From the NCBI GenBank assembly GCA_039105265.1, contig JAPFFF010000008.1:3472001-3536000 (forward strand): a DNA stretch of 64,000 bases, written 5' to 3'. Positions within the stretch are counted from its first letter, which is position 1. The number at the start of each line of letters is the position of its first letter. The translations under genes and the position numbers were made by a program. The notes under the pieces were generated by a model, which saw only the letters and a list, made by a program, of their open reading frames with translations, ran no database searches and was not told the DNA's origin. Positions 30,256 through 40,875 of this stretch are shown here, one piece after another. Source of the DNA: Tritrichomonas musculus (Eukaryota > Parabasalia > Tritrichomonadida > Tritrichomonadidae).

Positions 30256-32252
30256 CAGATATTCGAAAAACCTTAAACTATATAGAAATTAACCTTAAAC
30301 TAGTACGATAAATTATTCAATTTTTCAAATAAAATATTCAATTTTTTTTCTATTGATTTAAATTTCATAACACTCTTTCAAGCTTTTTTGAATTGGATCA
30401 GATAAGTTTTCAGACAAATCAGATGATTTTTAATTGAAAATTGAAAGAGAAAATTATCGTCAAAAATTTTGTTAAAGCATGGAAGATGATGATACTGCTG
30501 TTTCGAGCAGTATTCTAGCATGGAGTGACGATGAATTAAAAGTTTTATCTCCTGTTCAAATTGAAATTTGCCAAATGAAGGTCGACAAGAAATCTTGCCA
30601 AGAGATAATTCAAAAATTTAGACTAAAATCATCTTCGAATATATCAACCTGTATTCGTTCTACAATACAAGGAAATATTTGGTCTCCGGGTGAAAGTTTT
30701 GGAGGCAGACCAAGCTACTTGAGTGATGTTGACATTATGTATTTCAAAAGGAAAATCAACGAGTCAGCTGTAAATTTAGATTGCATAAACACCAAAGAAG
30801 CTCTTCAATTAGCGTTGGAGTTAAAAGATTTGCGATTCAGAAGTGCATGTGCCATGGTTTCATCAATTAAACAAAAGTGTCCAATACCGAAAAGTTACCT
30901 TCGAACCTTAAAAACAATGGAACCGTACATTCCCAGTGTTTCTTGGTTATCATCATTTTGTTCAAATAATGGAATCATTTTAAAAGATCCAGAAACTCTT
31001 GAAAACGCGAGAAAAAATTATTGCAATAGAAAAGTTATTAACGATTTTTTAACACAGAATTTTCAGATATTGCACACAATTAAACCTCAATTATTATTCA
31101 ATGCAGATGAGACAACATCAATTACAACCAAAAAATTCAAAGCACTTACATTAGAAAAGACCAATCTTTCAAGCATAACTGTTGAGAAAAACGAACCACA
31201 TATAAGCTCACTGTTATGCTATACTGCAGCAGGGTTCAAGTTAAAACCCTTTATTGTACTCCCAAAAAAGAAGCGTTTTCCAGAAGAACTCGCAACAATG
31301 GATTGCTTTTTAGCCTCCCAAACAGCTGGCTGGATGACTAGACAACTATTTTCAGCTTTCGCCGTTTTTTTTGTAGCATCAATCAGTCTATATAGATTGG
31401 AACTTCCACCAGATCTTCGCTCACAAACGATTGTTTTGCTCGTAGACAATCACATATCACGATGTAATTCTTATGCAGCCGAACTTTTTCACCTACATAA
31501 CATCAAATTAATAACTTTTCCTGCACATTACACCCACGTCCTACAACCGTTTGACGTGGGTGTTGCCTCAACATTTAAATTAAATTTGTCCTCTTTTAAA
31601 ATAAGCAAACCTGTTTTAGAAAAATCCAAAAAATTGAATAAAGAAGCTGCCAGAATAAGATATCTGATAATCAAAAAACCAATTCAAAAACCAATCAAAT
31701 ATCTACTCTTTCAGGACCTGTTAGACCTGGAAAAATCAATATAGCAAACAAAGATTTAACAACGGATGATAATAGGCTGACTCTTTTTAATGGTGAATAT
31801 AAAACACATTTCACCAATGTTGGTCAATTACCAAAACCGGCTTATTCAAAAATATATTCAGTTATGGCATATCCAAACTCAGCAAATGGCTTTATTCTTT
31901 CGAAGTTCCCGTCTTTGCTTGTTAAGCAAGATGATGGGAATTATAAAAATCTCTTAAGCTAAGTAAAACTGATTGAGTTCGATATAAATAAGAGCTATTT
32001 TTTTTTATTTTATAAAAAAATGCATTTATTTGATAAATAATAAAATATTTCAAATATTTTATAATTATTTAACTTATATTAGATAAAAAATATTAATCAT
32101 TTTGGTAAAAATAATAAAAATCAATTAAAAAAAAAAAAAACTCTCAATAATTTGAATGTGAAAAATATTTTGAAAGGAATTCTATATTCAGAATTTTTTC
32201 AGAGGCTAGTTTAAGGTTAATTGAGAGGCCTTTATTGTTTTTCTAGTATCTG
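30256..32252 (+). mobile_element. pogo-like DNA transposon (Tc1/mariner superfamily) with ~50-bp TIRs and TA duplication
   Basis: Both ends start with CAGATA: CAGATATTCGAAAAAC on the left and, inverted on the right, CAGATACTAGAAAAAC. The inner part of each arm shares AATTAACCTTAAACTAG, giving about 50-base imperfect terminal repeats. TA flanks both ends (30,254-30,255 and 32,253-32,254). CAG termini and TA duplication are the pogo signature. The single gene inside is a DDE_1 transposase with one frameshift, so the copy is probably no longer autonomous. Length is about 2.0 kb. Confidence 0.88.
30479..31744 (+). CDS. pogo-type DDE_1 transposase, C-terminus frameshifted
   Basis: 421 residues. 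The N-terminal ~130 residues hold a helix-turn-helix region (SPVQIEICQMKVDKKSCQEI). The catalytic domain shows the first Asp in LLFNADETTS, the second in VLLVDNHISR, then FPAHYTHVLQPFDVGV, the typical end of the DDE_1 domain in pogo/Tigger transposases. After about residue 390 the protein changes character. Another forward frame (starting around 31,690) stays open to 31,962 and encodes a plausible tail (VRPGKINIANKDLTT). A single frameshift within about 31,630-31,700 is therefore likely. The enzyme would cut and paste elements sharing these TIRs. Confidence 0.82.
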   Translation: MEDDDTAVSSSILAWSDDELKVLSPVQIEICQMKVDKKSCQEIIQKFRLKSSSNISTCIRSTIQGNIWSPGESFGGRPSYLSDVDIMYFKRKINESAVNLDCINTKEALQLALELKDLRFRSACAMVSSIKQKCPIPKSYLRTLKTMEPYIPSVSWLSSFCSNNGIILKDPETLENARKNYCNRKVINDFLTQNFQILHTIKPQLLFNADETTSITTKKFKALTLEKTNLSSITVEKNEPHISSLLCYTAAGFKLKPFIVLPKKKRFPEELATMDCFLASQTAGWMTRQLFSAFAVFFVASISLYRLELPPDLRSQTIVLLVDNHISRCNSYAAELFHLHNIKLITFPAHYTHVLQPFDVGVASTFKLNLSSFKISKPVLEKSKKLNKEAARIRYLIIKKPIQKPIKYLLFQDLLDLEKSI

Positions 32253-33129
32253 TAGTTCTGAAAATATTGAATTAAATATTTGTTTTACATATTCTCTAGT
32301 TTTTATATTTTATTTTAAAATATAAAATATTATTTTATTTTTTATATATTTTAATAGGGTGTAATTTTTTAGCACAGTGCTGCAGCACAGAGAACTTTTT
32401 GTATGTATATATGGTCCAGATAAACTTTTTGAGAAATTAAAATTAATATTTTTTAAACAAAATAGCATGACCCCCTATTCATGCTTTTTTTATTCCTTTA
32501 AAAGAATTTAAAAATATTTGTTTTCTTATTTAATATTGATTTTAACCATTAAATCCTAAATTTTATCAATTTAGGAAGCCCAACAAGCCATTTGATTCTC
32601 TAAATCAACCATTTTTAAGAAGAATTATTAATCAAATAATAATCTCATTTTGGAAAATTTTCGATTATTTCGCCTTTAACATATTCTCTAAATGGCATAA
32701 ATTAAGAAATCAATAAAAAATACAAGGAACTTTTAATCTTTTCTATGTAAAATAAAGCTCAAAAAAATGGACGATTATTTTCTTCTGAAAAAGTTAAATG
32801 TGCTATAAAGAATTCCTCATTTTAATATTAATAAATATTAGATTTGTAAAATATTATACAGCCTATATATTATGATAAAATAATTTTTTAAAAATAAGAA
32901 ATTTGAATACTTTATTAGTGAATTTTTAATCTATAAATATTGTAATGAAATTTGTTTTTCGCTAAAATATTTTAATATATAATGTTTTATTCTATATATT
33001 ATATTAAATTCTATATTCACTGGCCATATTAGTACTTTTGTAGAGAGAAACAAAAAATATGGAAAAAATTGATTTTTCCTTTAAATGAGTATATACACAT
33101 CTTTTCATACATGAATAAATAAAAGTATT
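32253..33129. other. AT-rich spacer with a small GC palindrome
   Basis: About 880 bases with no gene. A GC-richer palindrome-like word, GCACAGTGCTGCAGCAC, occurs near 32,372-32,388. No terminal repeats were found around it. Confidence 0.4.
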
Positions 33130-33769
33130 ATGGCTGTAATAAAGAATTTTTTACTCATTCCAAAAGATTTTTTATCTTGTCCTGTATTGTGCCTTAGAAT
33201 AGAAAGAGTAGATGGTATTAAATTAGGTACAACTCCAATTGAAATCAATTAAACTATTACATTTGAAATTGAAGACGATGATGAAATAGTTTTATCTAAA
33301 ATATATTCTTTAAATAGTATAATAATCAATAGATGTAATTGTACGTTAACACTTCATAGTGTTTGGGTTGTTATAAAAGATGACAAAGTGTATTATTGTG
33401 ATGATGATCAGATATTTGAAGGACTCCCAAAATCCTGTTCAATGAAAACTATAAAATCAAAATGCTATTTATAGTAAAATCCCTCATGAAATGGCTTGTG
33501 ATGAATATCTTGATGTCCCACAAGTTGATATTATTCCTCGAATAACGAAAAGCATTTCACAATCATCAAAAAAAAAAAAAAAAAAAAATGAAGAACAAAT
33601 ATTTCCTGTAAAATCAAAAACAGCAAAAGTTACCAAACTAATTGCCATTGAAATTAATGGTAAAATTGGTAATTTTGAAATTCCTCTAAATATATCAATT
33701 AATAATGATAAATTGAATCGTTTTCACGAAGAAGGTCATAATCATTCAATTAGAGCCTATGTACTTTAA
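33130..33769 (+). pseudogene. Decayed gene of unknown family
   Basis: A frame starts at 33,130 (MAVIKNFLLIPKDFL), meets an in-frame TAA at 33,250, continues (TITFEIEDDDEIVL, HSVWVVIKDDKVYYC) to a TAG at 33,472, and a second frame shifted by one continues at 33,491 (MACDEYLDVPQVD) through a long lysine run encoded by poly-A to 33,769. The strand and style of all pieces are consistent with one broken gene. No family is recognised. Its place among transposons suggests mobile-element origin, but nothing proves it. Confidence 0.5.
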
Positions 33770-33901
33770 ACATTAGAAAATATTGGAAAAATTTGTAAGT
33801 ATTATTATACATATATATTAAAAAACAGCTATTAAATTTGTTTTTCCTTCCTCCCAATCTCTATGAGATGTAGGTAAAGGCCCATGTGAATAGTTTTGGT
33901 G

Positions 33902-34433
33902 TTAACCAATCATCTGAAAAGGAGAATTTTTCCAATTTAAAGACACTAATTCTATATCTTCAAAATTATTGATCAAATAAATAGCACAGGAGACTATTTT
34001 AACACGTTTTCCTTCCAGTATGTCTGGGAAATAACAGTCATAATCGTATTTATTAGCAATTTTTGGAAAATTTGAAGCAATAAAATTCAATCCATGACGA
34101 GGGTCAAAGGTTCGGTTTGCAGCCAGTCCTTATTTTCTAGCTTGACTCGGAGTTTTATTATCTTTTCCCGACGTAATAGTAGTACCTGAATCTGTACCAT
34201 ATTTTTCTTTGATTTGATCAAATGTTTTTCGTGCAGCAGCTGAAAGTGCTTTTTGAAGGAAAAAAATTGCCCAGAATAGTAGCACCAAGTCTTACTCTTC
34301 GGTTATTCGTGCCTTGTACCATGGTGCTTAGAACTGCAATATCAGGCTGCACAACTTCTTCTTGATTATTCCATCTTGATCTTGAAGTATTTTGATTCTT
34401 GATCTGTTTTTTGCTTTTTGGCGCCATACACAA
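33902..34433 (-). pseudogene. Decayed minus-strand gene remnant
   Basis: Starts at 34,433 or at the in-frame ATG two codons later (MAPKSKKQIKNQ, a basic N-terminus), and continues through QPDIAVLSTMVQGTNNRRVRLG. The other frames then carry the run AAARKTFDQIKEKYG and, closer to 33,902, NKYDYDCYFPDILEGKRVK. At least two frame changes and a stop separate the parts. The family is not recognised. It may belong to the same decayed element as the plus-strand remnant at 33,130-33,769, which faces it. Confidence 0.45.
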
Positions 34434-37059
34434 TAAAAAATGATAAGATCGCTTTTTAAAATAACTTAATGGACTTTTAAAAACTTTTTGAATGCAATAA
34501 CCTTTTTTTTTAATATAAACTTCTTAAAGATAAATGGGATGAACGAGAAAAAAACGTTTCTATATATATACGTTTTAAACAGTTAATTTTTTATTCAAAT
34601 AAATATTTATCATATTTATGTTTCATGATCTTATTCATACCCGTTTCCCCCTCTAATTGGCAAACTTTTTCAAGTAAATAAAATTCAATATAGTTAACTA
34701 AAAAAAAAATCTTCTTTGTTAACATATGAGAGTAAATTTTTTCTAATGTTTGATATTCAAAAAAAAATAAAATCACTAGTATTTTATTAATAATGAATAC
34801 CTGAAATGCATTATAGCTTAAGAATACCTTAAAAGCTTTGATTTTATTAAAAATTCAATTTTGGATAAAAAACAATAAAAAAACAATAAAATATATTTTT
34901 GTATGATTTATTAAAAAAAATTCAATACTTTATTTGTTATCCACTTCATTTTTCGATTATCGCTTAAAGAAAATGCAAGTTTGTGACACGCTTTCTTAAT
35001 TATTTGGAGTAGAAACGTTTTCATTATTAACACTATTAATTTTTATATACTTTTTTGTTGTTTAGCGCATTACTATATCAAAATTCCGAAATTTATCATT
35101 TTTGAGCAAATCAGTTCAGAAAATATCATTTACATTAATTTTATAATGAATTTTAGCATCAAAATTGCGATAATCTCATTTTCGCCACATTTTTTTTTTT
35201 AAATTTTGGAGATAAAATAGTTTTTTTTTTATTATCATTATTAGTTTTTTCTTTCAAATAAATTCAATTTTTAGCTTATAATTGACCTTTTTTCTTTTCT
35301 TTTCATGTGTATAGTAACGGCAAAAATATAAAATTGCTTTATTTTTTAAATATATATTGTATTTATTGTATTGTTAAAAAATGAATATAATATTGTCTCG
35401 TTTTAATCGATAAATGCATCGGTAAACAAAAAACTTTTTTTGTGAAAAATAATTACAATAAATATTCAGTTTAATAAAACGATTTTTTTTTTTCATATCT
35501 TTATATGATATTGCTTTTTCGATTTATTTTATATATTTATATTATAATGTTAAATTATTAAAATTAATTATATTTTCTTTAACTTTAAATATTTGCATTT
35601 GTTTTAATTTTTATTATTATATTTATACTCCAAAGGAGATATTTAAGTTTTTCTTTATTTTAGCATGCTATTTTACTCTCATGAGCAAAAAATAATACAT
35701 TATTACTGTTATCAGCATGATTAATGTTTGATTTTTATTTTGACATAAAAATTGATGCTAGAACTCATATTCATTAAAATTTCTCTTAATACATGAATGT
35801 ATATCTCGTTGGTACACAAAATTATAATTCTTCTTGGTTTCAATCAATAAAAAAATGGAATTTCGTTTTATGGAATTAAAATATTTTTATTTTATATTTT
35901 TTATTTTTATTAATTCAAAGTATAATATAATTATTTCAATTTTGTTATATTTTATTTTTAGATTTATTCATTTATTCAGTATCAATAGAAAATACAACAT
36001 TGAAAAAAAATTCAGAGTGTATTTTGAATTCATGTCTCAATATTTTTGAATACATATATCAATATATATCTTAATATTTATGAGATATTGAAATATTTGA
36101 AACAACCTTTTAAAAAGTGTTTACATTTTATGACAATTTTAATATAAATATTCATTGACTGTAAACAAATATATTCATTTATTTATATCTAATATATATA
36201 ATATGTTTAATATAAAATATTATAAATTGATATCACATTTAATATCAATGTATTAATGAAATTATCGAGGTCCATATTTAAAAGAAATTCTTAGATGCAC
36301 CTATCGAGTAGTTTGTTGCAATTATCAGTTCATTTTATTTTATACATGAATAAAAATAATATATTCAATTTTTAAGTAATGAGATTAACAAAAATCCTCC
36401 AAAATCATAAAAATTTAACCAAAAACCAATTTTTTTTTAAAATTTTCCTTAAATTTTGGTTCATTTTTAAATATAAACCTCAGGAGCATGCTAATATCAA
36501 TATATGATACAGAATTAGGTATTATATTTATTAATTCTTTCTCAAATAATGTTAGATAGGAAAGATGTAATCATTATTTTAATATTAAAAAAGTTCAAAA
36601 TCCCCCTTTAAAATTAGAATCTTAGAGCATAATTGCAATATTAATAAATATTTTTAAAAGTACAATGTAAAAAAATAAAAAATTAGGTGGATATTTTCAA
36701 AATATTGAATAATCCAAAATACGTTATTTTCGTTACTATACACATTTCTTTTCTTTTTTTTTTTCAAAAACTTTAATTATCCAATATTTTTATTCATTCA
36801 AAAAAAAAAAAAAAAAAGAATTTCTATGATTTTTCTTTTCGCAATTATAACAATTGTACTGTTTTATTTTTATTGTTTGTGAAAAAATGAAGTACGATAA
36901 AAAGATAACAAATAGCATTTCAAAATTGAGACTATAACCTTTTTCATTGGAAAATCAAAATAAAGAAGCATTTAGGCATCTTTTCCTATGCTTATTTTCC
37001 TTTATCAATGCAATTTATTATCATTTCTGAATTCAATTTTTTTAATTTGGGTGTATAAC
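34434..37059. other. AT desert with inverted-repeat arms, no gene
   Basis: About 2.6 kb with no credible coding frame. It contains the left arm of the 7-kb inverted repeat (34,637-34,671) and a possible element of about 1.4 kb with inverted ends (35,311-36,746), both listed separately. Confidence 0.5.
35311..36746. repeat. Possible small transposon with ATGTGTATAGTAACG inverted ends
   Basis: ATGTGTATAGTAACG near 35,309-35,323 recurs inverted (CGTTACTATACACAT) near 36,732-36,746. Fifteen matching bases in an AT-rich region are suggestive but not decisive. No transposase and no clear target duplication are visible. Confidence 0.4.
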
Positions 37060-38243
37060 AAAATTTTGGTAGACTTTTTTTTGGACAAAATCGGCACCTT
37101 TTACAATAACCGTTTTTTGTAAAGTCCAAAATCGGCACCTTTTACATCAAATAAACATTCAAAATCAATTTTTTACAAAAATGAAAATAAAAAAAATAAA
37201 ATAATTATATATAAATGTTTATTAAAATAGAATTATGATAATATTTGGATTAGTTTTAATCTATTTTTTATATAATTATGAATAATAAATGAAAAAAAGA
37301 AAACTATCCAAAAGTATTCCTATAGAGTTAAATTGAACAATTCATATGAAAATAATTCATTTGATTACTGCGAGCAAGGTCACACATGTGTGTATTAGTA
37401 TTTCATTTCAATTTGATATCTGCCAGAAACAAAGACAAATAAAAATAATAGCTACATGACTATTTTCTGGGCTTAATAGACATACTTTTGGCTACAAATC
37501 ACTAAAAATGAAAAAAATTCTGATATAAAAAATAAGTTTTTTTGCTAATATGATATTCAAATTAAGGAGGTAGTCTCTTTTAAAATGTGGTTAATAAAAA
37601 ACAATAAAAAGTATAAAAATTCTTTTAAAATATTATATTATAAATTTCTACATCAAAAAATTCTAGTTTTGGTAATATAATAAAGATTCATATTTTATGT
37701 ATTTCATTGATGACATGTGATATAAAACAAAAAAATTATTTTACGAAAAAGCCATATATCAGTGTAATTTTGGTCTTTAATCTCTCTCAGAACAGATTTA
37801 CTATGGACATTTAAGTTTTGCGATTTCGGATTCATTAATTTTCTTAATTTTTTTTATGCTGATTATGATCAAATTTTAATTATTTTTGTTTCACTCTAAA
37901 ACAAAGGAAGATATGTTTAAAATTTTACAAATATTACACTATTTTCTGTTTTTTGCCTAGGAACTTGGCCATAATTTTTAATTTAAAGAAAAAAATGCGT
38001 ATTATTACTTTTTTTTTGGAAATAGAGGATTGCATTCAGTTTTAAAGCCAATATAATATTTGTTAATCTCAATAATTGCATACAAATTCCTAAAATAACT
38101 TTTTTGAAAATTTTTATTCGATAATGATTTCAATGATTTTTAGATATTCTTTTTTTTATTAAATTAAGAAGTCAAGTATAAAATGATCATTGAAATAATT
38201 CAATGTTTTATATTTTTATCAATTCGAATTATTATGTTTTCAT

Positions 38244-39674
38244 TTACTCATTATCATCGTCGCCTTCATCGTCATAGTCCACTTCTTCTTCCTCCTCATA
38301 GCTGTATTCTTCTTCTTCATGTTTTTTATAATCACCAAATTTGCTTTTTTTATTCATTGCTGATTTCTTTTTTCTGTAAATATTGAAACTTTTTCTATAA
38401 TCATCAGTACCTCTGATTTCAGAATTTTTTTCTCTTTCATATTGAATTCTTTTGATCAACGACTGGTTTTTTGGATTGAGTGTCGGAAGTTCAAGTCTAT
38501 TTCTCAATTCAAACTCAAATTCAGTACCTTCGTTATGCTTTAATACAGCGAGATAATCTCGCGTTATCTGTGAAATTGGGCAGTTAACGTTTTTATTCCC
38601 AAAGAGCAATTGTTCTCTATGAAAACTTTCATTTTGCTGGGTAGTCCCTAAATAAGTGACATCATCGAAGTCATCGAGCCGGTCCAATAAAATAAAGTAC
38701 AACTTTTCTGCAGCTTCAGAATATTGAACTCCGATATTCCATACAAACTTGGTCTCTTTATGATAGAGACAATTTGTGTGGTTGCCAAGGAGATGGCTAA
38801 CCGTGTTTAACCAAGCATCTTTTTTGGTGGCTACATCAAGAGGAGAGTGGATTAAGAATGAGTACCATTTCTTAATTTTTGGACGGAGTCTACGGAAGCA
38901 ATCACCAATCCCTTCAATCATTCGTTTATTCTCAGACAGTTTTTTATCCAAGTATTTGTTAAAACAAAGAGAAAGGTGATTGGGATCTTTATACACTCTT
39001 ACTGGAAAGCCTTTCTCTTCCAATATCTTTGGATTTTTGTTGTCTCCGTCAAGAACGATTCCTGCTACATCTTCTTTGTAAATAATTTGATCAATTGCCC
39101 TCCTTAAAGCTTCTGATTCTAACATGTTTGATGACTGATTAAATGTTTCTTCCGGATGCCTTGCAGATTGCTTATCTACAGATCCCAAAGCAAGTAATTT
39201 ATTTGAATTAACATCAAAGATGTCAAAGGTGCAATGCGAAGAGTTACGTCTGATTGGATACCTGCCATCTCCACTAAGGATAAGATTTTCGCCTGCATCT
39301 TTTTGGGCATTAGCCATGGACTCTTGTGCATAAGATATAACGCAATCTGATACAACTTTCTGAGCTCTATAAAAAGAACTTTTTGATGTGAAATCTTGAT
39401 TCATGTGAGCACTAAAATGACTTGCTGTTGTAAATGTTTGGCCAGCTAATAAGGTTGACAAAACGCATTCAACTGGCGATTTCTTTTGCGTTTGAGGCAA
39501 TATATTGCATTCAGTCTCTGCATTTTCTGTTGAGATTTCCTGCTGTTCGAACTGAGCATCATTGTCAAAACCATTATGTTCTTCCTTTTCATTCCATCTT
39601 AAAGCACGAATTTGTTTCAAATGTTTGCTTTGTTTGTTCTTCCTTTTCATTAAAATGAAATGAAATTTAAACAA
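38244..39674 (-). CDS. DDE transposase, Kolobok-like
   Basis: 476 residues, intact. The likely catalytic acids are in LILSGDGRYPIRRNSSHCTF, GIVLDGDNKNPKI and QQNESFHREQ. The S-G-D-G-R-Y pattern followed by a Cys-Thr-Phe strand resembles the 'GDGR-D-SPG' region of Kolobok-type transposases known from animals and trichomonads, and the later RVYKDPNHLSLCFNKYLDKKL helix and HLLGNHTNCLYH block are also consistent. The start could be the ATG at 39,674 or the later MKRKNKQSK. The C-terminus is extremely acidic (Glu/Asp/Tyr). The family call is from pattern memory; another DDE superfamily is possible. Confidence 0.65.
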   Translation of the reverse strand: MFKFHFILMKRKNKQSKHLKQIRALRWNEKEEHNGFDNDAQFEQQEISTENAETECNILPQTQKKSPVECVLSTLLAGQTFTTASHFSAHMNQDFTSKSSFYRAQKVVSDCVISYAQESMANAQKDAGENLILSGDGRYPIRRNSSHCTFDIFDVNSNKLLALGSVDKQSARHPEETFNQSSNMLESEALRRAIDQIIYKEDVAGIVLDGDNKNPKILEEKGFPVRVYKDPNHLSLCFNKYLDKKLSENKRMIEGIGDCFRRLRPKIKKWYSFLIHSPLDVATKKDAWLNTVSHLLGNHTNCLYHKETKFVWNIGVQYSEAAEKLYFILLDRLDDFDDVTYLGTTQQNESFHREQLLFGNKNVNCPISQITRDYLAVLKHNEGTEFEFELRNRLELPTLNPKNQSLIKRIQYEREKNSEIRGTDDYRKSFNIYRKKKSAMNKKSKFGDYKKHEEEEYSYEEEEEVDYDDEGDDDNE

Positions 39675-39699
39675 ATCACTATATCATGTAAACAAAAAA

Positions 39700-40024
39700 A
39701 CGCGCCAAGAAGATGTAATTCAAAAAAACGCGCCGAAGTAATGTAATTCAAAAAACGCGCCAAGAAGATGTAATTCAAAAAACGCGCCAAGAAAATGTAA
39801 TTCAAAAAAACGCGCCAAGAAAATGTAATTCAAAAAAGCGCGCCGAAGTAATGTAATTCAAAAAACGCGCCAAGAAGATGTAATTCAAAAAAACGCGCCG
39901 AAGTAATGTAATTCAAAAAACGCGCCAAGAAGATGTAATTCAAAAAAACGCGCCGAAGTAATGTAATTCAAAAAACGCGCCAAGAAGATGTAATTCAAAA
40001 AAACGCGCCAAAGTAATGTAATTC
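39700..40024. repeat. 12-unit, 27-bp tandem array beside the transposase start
   Basis: Unit ACGCGCCAAGAAGATGTAAT + TCAAAAA, repeated 12 times. Two variants, AAGAAGATG and GAAGTAATG, partly alternate, which implies duplication of a two-unit block. The array starts 26 bases upstream of the transposase ATG and is GC-rich against a very AT-rich background. A plausible role is a transposase-binding or promoter region. Confidence 0.9.
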
Positions 40025-40875
40025 TAATATGATGAGTTTTAATTTTGTAACAAATTTGTTTAAAAAAATCAGTTAATAAAATAATTTTATTATAATATTT
40101 TTTTTTAATTTTTGATTAAAAAACCTTTTATTTTTTGGGACTCTTCATACTCAATTTTTATAAAAATTAAATGGTTTACAAAAAACATAGTATTCAATTT
40201 TGTAATGAGAATAAGTAATCATAGCATTTTTTATAATCATTTTATCTTGTAAATTCCAAATCAGAAAAATAAATATTATAAAATAATAGAGAGATTTTTT
40301 AAAAATATTTATAAAATTCTAAAATATCTTTATTGATTGTGAAATATGTTCATTTTATTAGGAAAATCTCTCTATTAGTTTGTTTGGAAATAAATAAAAC
40401 ATATATTTTCATCATTACAACTTATGCAATTGTTCTCGATTTCTGATTATTTTCATATTTTAAACGTGCTTTTTTTGATTTCTCGCAATTTTTCATTTCA
40501 AAAATATCAAAAGATATAATATTTTTTTTAAAATTAACTTCAAAATATACATGTTTACTTTCTTATACGATGGTTAATTTCAAGAACAATAAAGATAAAA
40601 CATCTTTTCATTACTCACAAGTCTTTTTCATAACTCATAAATTTGACACTACCTCCTTAATGTACAGTGAATTGAGATTATGATCATGTAGAACACATCA
40701 TCGATAAAAGTCTGTATTACCTCGAGCTTGCTGTATATATGAATGCTTTAATATGAAAAAAATTTCAATAGATAAATGGTCATACGTTTATTGTTTTTTA
40801 ACAAATTCTATTGATATATTTTGAATAGATAAATGGCCTGCTGATTTTGTCCTTTTTGGAGTCTACCAAAATTTT

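Larger units (their letters stand above)
37060..40875 (-). mobile_element. Kolobok-like DNA transposon
   Basis: The ends are inverted copies of AAAATTTTGGTAGACT followed after a short variable stretch by GGACAAAATC(G/A)GCA, about 37 bases in all (37,060-37,096 and 40,839-40,875). A second inverted pair inside, ATTAAGGAGGTAGT (37,561-37,574 and 40,648-40,661), is perfect over 14 bases. The unit contains one intact transposase gene on the minus strand and a 12-unit tandem array beside it. Target duplication is not resolved. The intact frame suggests a young insertion. Confidence 0.72.

Noticed and set aside
35834-36049. 71-residue hydrophobic frame
   Set aside because: Composition reflects AT-rich DNA (Phe/Ile/Tyr/Lys only); no start context or family.
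39700-40024. CRISPR-like array
   Set aside because: Units are contiguous 27-mers without unique spacers and sit inside a eukaryotic DNA transposon.
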